A stretch of 30,934 nucleotides of DNA from Thermosaccharophagus gerlachensis (lineage in GTDB: Bacteria; Armatimonadota; Fervidibacteria; Fervidibacterales; Thermosaccharophagaceae). How positions within the stretch are numbered: the first letter of the stretch is position 1; the number at the start of each line of letters is the position of its first letter. The stretch spans positions 1 to 30,934 of the forward strand of contig JBGOEV010000031.1 of NCBI GenBank assembly GCA_041538025.1, in the 5' to 3' direction. This document shows, in pieces, positions 15,616 through 23,377 of the stretch. A program made the position numbers and the translations under genes. The notes under the pieces are model-generated. The model was not told the origin of the DNA. It worked only from the letters and a program-made list of their open reading frames with translations, and ran no database searches.

Positions 15616-17391
15616 ATGGACGAACTGACAATGGTTGATGAAATAATCAAACGCTTCTTAAAGGTCTCACCAAAAATCGGGTGGTGGGACTTAGGCATAA
15701 CAGATAGCACGCAACTTGAGTGTCCGATGCCAAGCTATGCGCATACCCTCTTGCTCATGGCTGAGAGGCTTTTGCTGGCGCGTTCTTTTGAGGAACTACA
15801 ATGCTGGAGATATGTGAAGATAGAGCGCTTTGCTCATCAAGTTGAGACGGCATTGAAAGTCTTGAACGAAATGAACTGCTGTGCGGTGCTTGCAGATGAT
15901 GTTGGACTTGGCAAAACGATTGAAGCAGGTTTGGTGATGAAGGAGCTGATTGTGAGAGGTCTTGTGAAGAGCGTTTTGATTTTAGTCCCAGCATCGCTCA
16001 TCTGGCAGTGGTATCACGAGATGCTTGAAAAGTTTGAAGAGAGGTTCATTGTAGCTCGCAAAGTGAGCGATTGGCTCTCGGGCGACAAAATAATCGGCTC
16101 AATTGACCTTGCAAAACGAGAACCTCACAGCAGTCAAATACTGAGGCGAGAATTTGATTTGCTCATCATTGATGAAGCACACAAGCTTAAAAACAGAGCC
16201 ACCCTCGCACACCGTTTCTGCCAGAAGATAAAGAAACGCTACATGCTCTTGCTAACAGCTACACCTGTCCAAAACGACCTGCTTGAGCTTTATAACTTGA
16301 TTACGCTGGTGAAGCCGGGATTGCTTGGGACACTGCAAAGCTTTAAAAGGCGTTATGTTTCAAAAGATGATTTGAGGAAGCCAAAAAATGTAAACGAGTT
16401 ACGCCACTTCCTATCGGCTGTAATGATACGCCACAACAGAGACGAAGTTGGAGTGACACTCCCACCAAGATATGCAACGACACACCTGATCTCGCTTTCG
16501 CAACCGGAAATGAAACTTTATGAAGAGCTGACGGCTTTCCTGAGGCAAAGCTACAAACGACTACAGGGTTCTTCAGGCAAGGAAAGGTTTCTGCGCCCTA
16601 TGTTGGTGTTGCTACAGAAGGAGCTTTGTAGCACACCACGCGCTGTCGCAAAAACATTGCTGAAGTTATCAAGGGATGTATATCCGGATGAGACAAGGCA
16701 ACGCATGAAGGAGTTTTATGAATTGGCTAACTCAATACCAGTGAGCGCAAAAGTTGAAGAAACAGCTCGCATAGTTAGCGCCTATGACGAGAAGGTGCTT
16801 ATCTTCACTGACTACATAGCGAGCATGGAATTGCTCAAAGAAACGCTTGAGAGCAACGGACAAGAAGTTGTTGTTTATCATGGCAGGATGGATGACAGAT
16901 CAAAGGATATTGCTATCAAGAGGTTCAGGGAAGAGGCAAAAGTGATGATAAGCACAGAATCTGGGGCTGAGGGGCGTAACTTGCAGTTTTGCAGGATGGT
17001 CATAAACTTTGACCTGCCATGGAATCCAATGCGCCTTGAGCAACGCATAGGACGCGTCCACAGATTGGGACAGGATAAGCCAGTGTTTATTGTAAACTTG
17101 GCAACCGAATCAACTGTTGAAGAGCGCATACTTGACCTACTCATCACTAAAATAGGGCTTTTTGAGATGGTGGTCGGGGAACTTGAACTTATGTTAGGGA
17201 TATCACACCTTGAGGAGAGCATTGAACGCATGATCACGGAAGCGATCATGCAAAGTGAAACGCCTCAGGAAGAGGAGGAGAAGCTAAAGCATATAAGCAG
17301 GCTGTTGCAAAGAGCAATGGAACGATATGCGAGGGTAAAAACGGCTAACGAGATACTACAGCAATTAGTGAGCAGTGAAACTCCAAAATGA
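15616..17391 (+). CDS. SNF2/RapA-type ATP-dependent helicase, short form
   Basis: A protein of 591 residues with a complete SNF2 motor: motif I DDVGLGKTIEAG (about 93-104), Ia LVPASLIWQWYHEM, II DEAH (about 185-188), III LTATPVQND, IV region EKVLIFTDYIASMELL, V STESGAEGRNLQF and VI QRIGRVHRLGQ (about 475-485). The N-terminal 80 residues resemble the short entry segment of RapA/YqhH-like proteins. The protein stops soon after motif VI and lacks the long C-terminal region of RapA or DrmD helicases. SNF2 enzymes translocate on double-stranded DNA to remodel protein-DNA complexes, including stalled RNA polymerase. ATG 15616 follows GGAAGGGGAAAGG. The cysteine-array gene begins 19 bp downstream, so the two almost surely act together. 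Confidence 0.93.
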   Translation: MDELTMVDEIIKRFLKVSPKIGWWDLGITDSTQLECPMPSYAHTLLLMAERLLLARSFEELQCWRYVKIERFAHQVETALKVLNEMNCCAVLADDVGLGKTIEAGLVMKELIVRGLVKSVLILVPASLIWQWYHEMLEKFEERFIVARKVSDWLSGDKIIGSIDLAKREPHSSQILRREFDLLIIDEAHKLKNRATLAHRFCQKIKKRYMLLLTATPVQNDLLELYNLITLVKPGLLGTLQSFKRRYVSKDDLRKPKNVNELRHFLSAVMIRHNRDEVGVTLPPRYATTHLISLSQPEMKLYEELTAFLRQSYKRLQGSSGKERFLRPMLVLLQKELCSTPRAVAKTLLKLSRDVYPDETRQRMKEFYELANSIPVSAKVEETARIVSAYDEKVLIFTDYIASMELLKETLESNGQEVVVYHGRMDDRSKDIAIKRFREEAKVMISTESGAEGRNLQFCRMVINFDLPWNPMRLEQRIGRVHRLGQDKPVFIVNLATESTVEERILDLLITKIGLFEMVVGELELMLGISHLEESIERMITEAIMQSETPQEEEEKLKHISRLLQRAMERYARVKTANEILQQLVSSETPK

Positions 17392-17410
17392 TGAAGGCAG
17401 GAGACAGGGG

Positions 17411-19312
17411 ATGAATTTGGAAAGGATTACCAGTGCGATAGATGAAACCAACGATAGCACCGCAAAAGAGTGCTTGAGGCATTTATGCAGGAGCTTCTTT
17501 GAGTTCATAGGGGCAAGTGTGAGCAATGAAGGCGAGTTGCTTCGCATCAAGTTACCTGATGAGTGCCAGTTTGAATGGGAAGGAAAAGAGATTGTAGTTG
17601 GGTTTGATGAAACCATTGCGACCAAAGCAGATGTTGAACCGTTCCTTCCGGGGAGTAAGCTTTTCCACAGCGTTTACGAATGGCTACGGTGCAGGGCTTT
17701 CCATGTAGCAGTTAAGCTACCAGAACTTAAAAAACCAAGAGAACCAAAGCTTCGCCTTGTTGCCTGCAAGGTGCTTTCTGTGGTGCGGAAGAAAGTTAAT
17801 TTGAGGGGCTTGATTGTCAGCCTCTCTTTGAGGTGTATGCAAGGCATTAAATGGGCTCGCTTCCGAAATCTACTTCTGCTTGAAAATGGCTTCTTTGCTG
17901 ACATCACGGAGGAAGTGGATAGGTTTCTTTCTCTGGCTAATGCAGGGGAGAGATTCTTTGACAAAAAGCTCGTTGATAAGCTTTTGAAGCAATTAAAAGA
18001 AGAGTGTGAGGCAATGTTTTCTGGTTGGATTTGCGATGCGGAGAAGGCAGTAGGTGAGCGCATGCATATAGAGCTTTCACGGATAGCGAACTACTATGAG
18101 CGATTGCTTGAGGAACTCATAGTAAAAGCCGACGATAAAAGTGTCTGGCAGGAGTTAAACAAATTGGTAGCTGAGCGCAATGAAAAAATGGCTGAGGAAG
18201 CACAAAGACATCAGCTGTTTATCTTGGCTCAAATTGTAGGGATCGCTGAGGTAACACTGCCTGCAATTGAATTCAAGATCAAACTTAAGGCGAAATCATC
18301 ACATCCGCTCATCAAAGTATACTTCAACTTGCATGATGGCTCGTTCATATTCCCGAAGTGCAAATGTTGCAACACAAGGACAAGCCAAATTGGTGTATGC
18401 TCTAACGGGCATATCACTTGCGGTAAGTGTATTGCAAAGTGTGTCTCATGTGGAAACTGGTTCTGCAAAGATTGCATCAAAGAAAGATGCCAAATCTGCA
18501 GAATGCCAGTGTGCGATACTTGCTTGATCTTCTGCCAGATATGCCAAAAACCTGTTTGCAAGGTTGATATAGCCAATTGCGAGATATGTGGGCGAAGCGT
18601 TTGCTTGGAGTGCATATCTAAGTGCGATTTGTGTGGAAAGAGGGTCTGTTCTGAGGAGGCAAACAGATGCTATATTTGCGGCAAAGCATTTTGCAAATAC
18701 TGTGTCAATGAGGACAATATAACAGTGTGCGCAACTTGTGGCAAAATAGTTTGTAAAGACCACGCAAAAGAATGCGCCATTTGCAATCAATCACTCTGTA
18801 GCAACTGCGCAGGATCATGCCATCTTTGTGGCAAGATAATTTGCAGGATGCACGCTATTTCAACAGCGTGCTGTTCAGCTACCATGTGTAACGAACATGC
18901 AATCTATTGCGACTTGTGTGGCGAAGCGGTATGCCCTGACCATATTGCTCAATGTGGCATTTGTGGTTCTTATATCTGCTATTCATGTAGCAGAGTATGC
19001 AACGTTTGCGAGCAACGCTATTGTTCGTCGTGCCTTCAAGGGCGAACTATGTGCAAACTTTGCATAAGGCTTTTGCAATCACCCGAAGTAAAGCTCCCAC
19101 CCTCTCACCTACCCTCTCCTCTACCCAACCTCAATACATCTGCGCACATATGCCATTTTACTGCCACACCATATCGCCGTTTCTACCTATGGCGTGATAA
19201 TATGGATGGCGTCCTTGTTGTGGCAGACTCATCAAAAAGGACAATCTTTACGAAACGCCTCAACGCACTTTGGCTCCTACGCCACCTAAAGCGGAAAAAC
19301 GCTCGCTATTGA
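17411..19312 (+). CDS. Cysteine-array protein, probable zinc-binding partner of the SNF2 helicase
   Basis: A protein of 633 residues. Residues 1-110 contain VVGFDETIATKADVEPFLPG, then KLFHSVYEWL, which resembles the segment after the motor domain in RapA/DrmD-type helicases (consensus like F-PGHPLF-ALI). About 200 helical residues follow. Residues 317-551 hold some 54 cysteines in about 14 tandem units of roughly 15 residues, pattern C-x2-C-x4-C-x2-C/H/D (examples CEICGRSVCLEC, CDLCGEAVCPDH), each able to bind one zinc or share sites with its neighbours. A Pro/Ser-rich linker and a basic tail (WLLRHLKRKNARY) end the protein. ATG 17411 lies behind AGGAGA. Together the two genes look like a split helicase. 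The array may contact nucleic acid or protein; the function is unknown. The 3' end overlaps the convergent gyrase fragment by 27 bp. Confidence 0.85.
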   Translation: MNLERITSAIDETNDSTAKECLRHLCRSFFEFIGASVSNEGELLRIKLPDECQFEWEGKEIVVGFDETIATKADVEPFLPGSKLFHSVYEWLRCRAFHVAVKLPELKKPREPKLRLVACKVLSVVRKKVNLRGLIVSLSLRCMQGIKWARFRNLLLLENGFFADITEEVDRFLSLANAGERFFDKKLVDKLLKQLKEECEAMFSGWICDAEKAVGERMHIELSRIANYYERLLEELIVKADDKSVWQELNKLVAERNEKMAEEAQRHQLFILAQIVGIAEVTLPAIEFKIKLKAKSSHPLIKVYFNLHDGSFIFPKCKCCNTRTSQIGVCSNGHITCGKCIAKCVSCGNWFCKDCIKERCQICRMPVCDTCLIFCQICQKPVCKVDIANCEICGRSVCLECISKCDLCGKRVCSEEANRCYICGKAFCKYCVNEDNITVCATCGKIVCKDHAKECAICNQSLCSNCAGSCHLCGKIICRMHAISTACCSATMCNEHAIYCDLCGEAVCPDHIAQCGICGSYICYSCSRVCNVCEQRYCSSCLQGRTMCKLCIRLLQSPEVKLPPSHLPSPLPNLNTSAHICHFTATPYRRFYLWRDNMDGVLVVADSSKRTIFTKRLNALWLLRHLKRKNARY

Positions 19313-19588
19313 ATCTCCTTCCTCAAGCTCAAGGAGGCGAGAGCCCTTTGCACCACGCGATGCTTCCTTTATCTCCTTGAGGTCAAACCTGACAATACGT
19401 CCCATCGTCGTTGCCACAACTATTTGCCCTTCTTCACCGACTGGTATTGCTGTGAGCAACTGGTCACCTTCAGTAAGCTCAACACCAGAAACACCCTTTG
19501 CAGGGCGATGACGCACACGCACCTGCTCAATTGGCACACGCTTTGCATACCCTTTCTTTGTGACGACCAAGACATACTTCGCCTCCAT
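19286..19588 (-). CDS. Stand-alone GyrA C-terminal-domain-like protein (two beta-pinwheel blades)
   Basis: A protein of 100 residues made of two repeats of the DNA gyrase/topoisomerase IV subunit A C-terminal type: LVVTKKGYAKRVPIEQVRV, then VVATTMGRIVRFDLKEI with GAKGSRLLELEEGDSIASV. A normal GyrA C-terminal domain is a six-blade pinwheel of about 300 residues that wraps DNA and has a QRRGGRG-type GyrA box in blade 1; no such box is present here. The ATG at 19588 follows GGGGGGTG, and a strong promoter lies 50-90 bp upstream, so this is probably expressed rather than a remnant. It could wrap DNA as an oligomer or modify gyrase; that is inference. The tail overlaps the convergent cysteine-array gene by 27 bp. 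Confidence 0.82.
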   Translation of the reverse strand: MEAKYVLVVTKKGYAKRVPIEQVRVRHRPAKGVSGVELTEGDQLLTAIPVGEEGQIVVATTMGRIVRFDLKEIKEASRGAKGSRLLELEEGDSIASVFPL

Positions 19589-19643
19589 CGCTGAGCACCC
19601 CCCTTTGTTGTGTTTATTTTTGCACAGCCGTTCTTCTCACTTT

Positions 19644-19675
19644 TTATTTTAGCGTCAAATTATTTTAGCGTCAAA
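19644..19675. repeat. Perfect 16-bp tandem duplication
   Basis: TTATTTTAGCGTCAAA occurs twice back to back (19644-19659 and 19660-19675) in the spacer between galU and the GyrA-like gene. The duplication creates the promoter described next. Confidence 0.97.
19646..19674 (-). promoter_or_regulatory. Sigma-70 promoter of the GyrA-like gene, built by the tandem repeat
   Basis: On the - strand TTGACG (19674-19669) is followed after exactly 17 bp by TAAAAT (19651-19646). The -35 comes from one repeat copy and the -10 from the other. Transcription would begin near 19639, about 50 nt before the start codon at 19588. Confidence 0.7.
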
Positions 19676-19718
19676 GCATCATAGCAGTAAAAGATTTTGC
19701 TGATGTTTCCATTTACAC

Positions 19719-20582
19719 CTAAAACGAGGGCGGAAGGTTTCTCAACTTTAGCATTTTGCTAACGAACATCTTGACGGCTTTGCCATGCTCGGAATCACTT
19801 AAAACTGCTCTTATGAACGCCTTAAAATAGCCTTCAAAGTCACCTATATCCATCCTGATTTGTTTTTCGCTGAGCCTGACGGAATAGACAGGCAGTCCTT
19901 TCCTTATAAGCAGTGCAATTGCGTCCGTTATGCCGAGTTCTTTGTTGCTGTCTCTCTCAACCTCGTCTATCACATCGTATATGATTGGGTCAAACACATA
20001 CCTCCCAGCTATAGCGAATCTGCTTGGCGCACATTCTGGTTTTGGTTTTTCAACTATGCCAGATAGCTGTCTTACACGACCACGCCCGGTTGTGTTTACG
20101 ATGCCATATTTTGCAGTTTCTCTTCTACTAACGACCTCAACTGCTACAGTTGCTGCAGCATTGTAACGCTCATGCACTTCAATCAGTTCCTCAACGATGC
20201 TCTTAGCCGAATGTGACCAAATAATGCAATCACCTAAAGCAACAACGAAAGGTTCATTGTTTGTCCATGCTGCAGCGCGCCTTACAGCATCACCAGTGCC
20301 AAGCGGTTGTGGTTGCCTGACAAAATAAATGGAAGCACCATTATAACTTGCAATGCTTTCGGTAACGCCTGAAACATCTTCATCAAAGTAGGCTTCCAAA
20401 GAACCCTTTTGTTGACCAACCACGATGAGAATATTTGAGATGCCGACCGTTGCTAACTCCTCAACAATGTATTCAATAGCTGGCTTTCTGCCTACTGGCA
20501 TCATCTCTTTAGGCTGTGTTTTTGTGATCGGATAAAGCCTTGTCCCTTTACCCGCTGCCAAGATAACGCCTCGCTTCACCAC
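19719..20582 (-). CDS. galU: UTP--glucose-1-phosphate uridylyltransferase (GalU-like nucleotidyltransferase)
   Basis: A protein of 287 residues with the sugar-nucleotide transferase signature AAGKGTRLYPITKTQPKEMM and the GalU-specific blocks KPAIEYIVEELATVGISNIL, YFVRQPQPLGTGDAVRRA, VVALGDCII, then GIVEKPKPECAPSRFAIAGRY and ELGITDAIALLI. GalU makes UDP-glucose for glycogen, glycolipids and cell-surface polymers. The length fits the family. The start is GTG 20582 or the next codon GTG 20579; GGAAG lies about 11 bp upstream. It sits alone, with 130 bp to the downstream GyrA-like gene, which has its own promoter. A related thymidylyl- or guanylyltransferase activity cannot be excluded, but the GalU blocks are good. 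Confidence 0.88.
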   Translation of the reverse strand: MVKRGVILAAGKGTRLYPITKTQPKEMMPVGRKPAIEYIVEELATVGISNILIVVGQQKGSLEAYFDEDVSGVTESIASYNGASIYFVRQPQPLGTGDAVRRAAAWTNNEPFVVALGDCIIWSHSAKSIVEELIEVHERYNAAATVAVEVVSRRETAKYGIVNTTGRGRVRQLSGIVEKPKPECAPSRFAIAGRYVFDPIIYDVIDEVERDSNKELGITDAIALLIRKGLPVYSVRLSEKQIRMDIGDFEGYFKAFIRAVLSDSEHGKAVKMFVSKMLKLRNLPPSF

Positions 20583-21041
20583 TTCTATCCACTTCCTTCC
20601 GCACTAACTTAACGTGAACACCCTCTTTCAAAGGGTGTGATACATTTTAACGCACCAACGCAAAAAATGCCTCCACTACATCAAGTGCCTATTTGAACTG
20701 CACCTATACTTTTAACCCGATTGAGGTGTTCTTCATTCGCTAATGTGCGTGATCTATGCTTTGGGCGGTATCGTGTCTTTCGCTACAACAATGCTGTAGT
20801 TACTCTTCCCACTTCACACCTTCGCCATCGCAACCTCATTCCCACAAAAACCGTAATCCAAAGGAGCATAAGGAATTACTGCTGGCTCATCATTCCCGTT
20901 CTCACTACCTGTAAGCAAACCTCGTGTCAGTCTTTTGTGCAATATTGAATTTTGGTTCGCATAATAGGTGTAGTCAAGACGCAAATGAGCAACAACGTAG
21001 TAATTTGGAAAACACACCAGCACCAACGGAGGTGCACAACA
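20583..21041. other. 459-bp divergent spacer between galU and a small membrane-protein gene
   Basis: No convincing gene. An inverted repeat ACACCCT-N7-AGGGTGT (20618-20638) lies in the galU leader, with TAAAAT on the - strand just upstream as a possible -10. On the + strand CATAAT (near 20959) is a possible -10 for the small membrane-protein gene. A leftward open frame ending at 20814 has a plausible-looking tail, but nothing recognisable. Confidence 0.5.
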
Positions 21042-21296
21042 ATGGATGTAATCGTTGTTAGCATCATCATCCTCGGTTTCGCTTTTGGCTGTCTTCTCCT
21101 TATGCTTGTATGCATTATCCTTTACTTGCAATGGCGTCTCCTCAGGGTGGTGGGCAAAGTTGAGGAAGCCTTCCATAAGCTCGTGGAAAAACCACAAGAA
21201 CCTGTGAGAGCAGAAGACACCCAAAAGCCGTCAGAAAGCTTGAGCGAGTGCGCTGAAGATGTTAAGCATAATGAGGTAACATCACAAGAAGCTTGA
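21042..21296 (+). CDS. Small single-pass membrane protein, unknown
   Basis: A protein of 84 residues. Residues 2-28 or so are one membrane helix (VSIIILGFAFGCLLLMLVCIILYL), followed by a short amphipathic stretch and a polar, Glu/Ser-rich tail of about 45 residues. ATG 21042 lies seven bases behind a perfect GGAGGTG. The permease gene starts about 30 bp after this stop, so the two form an operon. The layout resembles small DUF948-like or transporter-accessory proteins, but no family can be named. The tail would probably face the cytoplasm. Confidence 0.75.
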   Translation: MDVIVVSIIILGFAFGCLLLMLVCIILYLQWRLLRVVGKVEEAFHKLVEKPQEPVRAEDTQKPSESLSECAEDVKHNEVTSQEA

Positions 21297-21325
21297 CTAA
21301 CCACAATTAGGTGGTGAGCGAAAAA

Positions 21326-22426
21326 GTGTATCATAGAGAGACGACGCCTAAGCAAAGCCCGTTGCAAACTCTTTTGCCCTTGATACTGATTGGTGTTGGT
21401 TTGCTCTTCATATACCGCATACGAGCGATATTGCCTCTTTTTGCAGCAGGCTTTTTGCTTGCCTACTTGCTTGACCCAATTGTTGACCAACTTGAAAGTA
21501 GAGGTTGGTCTCGCAATGTAGCTGCGTTGATCACCTTCAGTTTCTTCCTAACACTTTTCGCTATCGTCATCCTTACCATTGCACCCTTAATTATCTCACA
21601 GGCACAAACGCTGATTGAAGAATGCATGCCACCAAATGGGCGCTACTACATAATTGCCGTCAAGTTCATAAAACAACTTGAGAAAAACAATGCCTCGCAA
21701 AACCCTTTTTTAGCATACGCTGCTCAAGTCCTCAACAGCTTCTCAAAACAGGTTGGTGATTTCGTCTTGGGAAGAATCAAATGGGCTGTCACATCAATTG
21801 GGAGCATAATCTCGCTCTTGCTCTTGCCAATCGTCACATACTACTCACTCCAAGTTATTGACCCTTTGCGCCAACGCTTCTTCTCGCTTTTACCACCACA
21901 ATACCGTGCTGAACTCACCGCACTTTTACAAGAAACTGGGAAACTAATTGGGCGATACTTCCGTGGATATATGTTGCTTTGTGTATGTGTTGGTGTCGTC
22001 AATGCAACCCTGCTTTGGCTGTTATCGTTTTTCTTCGGCAACAGCTATGCCATAGCTATCGGCTTCTTCTCTGGCATAACTTACTCTATCCCATACTTTG
22101 GAACAATCGCCAGCACGCTGTTTGCGTTCGCTGTTGGCTATTTGACGAGTCACCACCATAACATATTGGCTGCCATCCTCTCCTCCAGCGTAATCATAGT
22201 TGTCAATCAAGTCTTTGACTGGCTTGTGATGCCAAAAGTCGTGGGGCAAAAAGTAGGGCTACCACCAATAGTAGCCATATTTGCTGTAATGGCTGGAAGC
22301 GTTGCCTTTGGCATCATCGGAATGATCGTTGCAGTCCCACTCGCTGGATGCATAAAGTTAGCGCTCATGCAATTTGTGCCGAAGCTCTTTGAGCAACCTG
22401 AGGATGAGAGCAACAAAGAACGATAA
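21326..22426 (+). CDS. AI-2E family transporter (PF01594)
   Basis: A protein of about 366 residues with a hydrophobic N-terminus (LLPLILIGVGLLFIYRIRAILPLF), then FLLAYLLDPIVDQLESRGWSR, a soluble amphipathic middle region, and the C-terminal membrane bundle with NSYAIAIGFFSGITYSIPYFG and DWLVMPKVVGQKVGLPPIVAIFAVM plus GIIGMIVAVPLAG, the hallmarks of the family. Members (YhhT, TqsA, YdgG) have been linked to autoinducer-2 export or to Na+/H+ exchange; the substrate here is unknown. GTG 21326 is preferred because GGTGGTGAG lies about eight bases upstream. GTG 21311 is an alternative adding five residues. Co-transcribed with the preceding small membrane protein. Confidence 0.9.
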   Translation: MYHRETTPKQSPLQTLLPLILIGVGLLFIYRIRAILPLFAAGFLLAYLLDPIVDQLESRGWSRNVAALITFSFFLTLFAIVILTIAPLIISQAQTLIEECMPPNGRYYIIAVKFIKQLEKNNASQNPFLAYAAQVLNSFSKQVGDFVLGRIKWAVTSIGSIISLLLLPIVTYYSLQVIDPLRQRFFSLLPPQYRAELTALLQETGKLIGRYFRGYMLLCVCVGVVNATLLWLLSFFFGNSYAIAIGFFSGITYSIPYFGTIASTLFAFAVGYLTSHHHNILAAILSSSVIIVVNQVFDWLVMPKVVGQKVGLPPIVAIFAVMAGSVAFGIIGMIVAVPLAGCIKLALMQFVPKLFEQPEDESNKER

Positions 22427-22436
22427 GTTTAGCCCA

Positions 22437-23279
22437 TCAACTCACTCCTTTGAGGAGTGTTTGCTCAATTATTGGGCGAAGGTATTGAAGGTCAACCTTC
22501 GTTTGCTCAATTATCTGTGCTGTTTCCATGTGCGCATACTCGCTGTGGACGCTTACAACACCATCAAAGCCGATTTGTGAGAGGCACTCAAACACTTCAT
22601 GCCACCTCGTTATGCCTTCAGCCAGTGGCGCTGGCTCAACATACCACTTCACCACACCTGTAGATTCATCACGAACGCTTCTCCATGCGAAGTCCTTAAC
22701 AGCGACCATGCGAATGTAATCCCTAAGCAAGTCAATGCATGCACGCCAACCACTCAAGCCACCCTCAATTGTCATGTGCCCAGGGTCAATATACACACAG
22801 ATACGCTCGCTTGGGAAACCATCAACAAGCATAAATGTGATTGCACCATCACATGTGATGAAGTTGCCACTATGTGTATGCACACCAAATGTGATGTCGT
22901 ATTTCTCAGCCATCTTCTCCAAACCAGAAAGGCATCTTCTTACTTCCTCTATCCTTTCTCTAAGTGTGCCGAATTTGTCGTATCGCCAGTAGCCAAGCTT
23001 GATGAATTTTATACCTAAGTCGCTCGCAACGGAGACAATCTCATTGGCATATTCATCTTCGGCTGATACAATTGATGTTGTGAGCATCCCCACACAAAGC
23101 CCTCTCCTCTCAAAAGCTTTAACAGCCTTTGGGAGAAGCGCCTTTGCATCCTGTGGCGCAATACTGCCACCTTCCCTAACAGTTAAATCAACACCGTCAA
23201 ACCCCATCTCTGCCATCGCATCAGCCATACCCTCAATACCAAGCTCTTGAAGGTGCTTTGCAAACATGAGAAGTAGCAT
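22437..23279 (-). CDS. Sugar phosphate isomerase/epimerase-like TIM barrel (xylose isomerase-like, AP endonuclease 2 superfamily)
   Basis: A protein of 280 residues. Repeated beta/alpha units carry the acidic and His residues that usually hold a divalent metal: MGFDGVDLTVREGG, KFIKLGYWRY, ITFGVHTHSGN, ICVYIDPGHMTIEG, VAVKDF and GFDGVVSVHSEY. Such proteins isomerise or epimerise sugars or inositol derivatives in the cytoplasm and often work with Gfo/Idh/MocA oxidoreductases; one of those lies 18 kb away, not adjacent. The start is ATG 23279 or 23267. GATGAGG sits too close to the first and 12 bases from the second. Divergent from the large ATPase gene across 98 bp with two small inverted repeats. 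Confidence 0.86.
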   Translation of the reverse strand: MLLLMFAKHLQELGIEGMADAMAEMGFDGVDLTVREGGSIAPQDAKALLPKAVKAFERRGLCVGMLTTSIVSAEDEYANEIVSVASDLGIKFIKLGYWRYDKFGTLRERIEEVRRCLSGLEKMAEKYDITFGVHTHSGNFITCDGAITFMLVDGFPSERICVYIDPGHMTIEGGLSGWRACIDLLRDYIRMVAVKDFAWRSVRDESTGVVKWYVEPAPLAEGITRWHEVFECLSQIGFDGVVSVHSEYAHMETAQIIEQTKVDLQYLRPIIEQTLLKGVS

Positions 23280-23287
23280 ACCTCATC

Positions 23288-23323
23288 ACCACACCCCATG
23301 TGGTTTGCCATCGTGAAACGATG
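23288..23323. promoter_or_regulatory. Two adjacent inverted repeats in the divergent spacer
   Basis: ACCACA-N5-TGTGGT (23288-23304) and CATCGT-GAA-ACGATG (23309-23323) lie side by side between the isomerase and ATPase starts. They could be operators for either gene, or small hairpins. No clear promoter was identified around them. Confidence 0.35.
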
Positions 23324-23377
23324 ATGCCACACGCTCAAGCCTTGTGACAGCATTTCCGATGAAGGGGGTGATGTAGC

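Noticed and set aside
18229..18615. His-rich - strand frame inside the cysteine-array gene
   Set aside because: Its regular His pattern is only the complement of the repeated TGC codons on the other strand.
20814..21224. 136-codon - strand frame in the galU upstream spacer
   Set aside because: Half of it is antisense to the small membrane-protein gene, there is no good ribosome binding site, and no family was recognised. Its last 40 residues look protein-like, so a remnant cannot be excluded.
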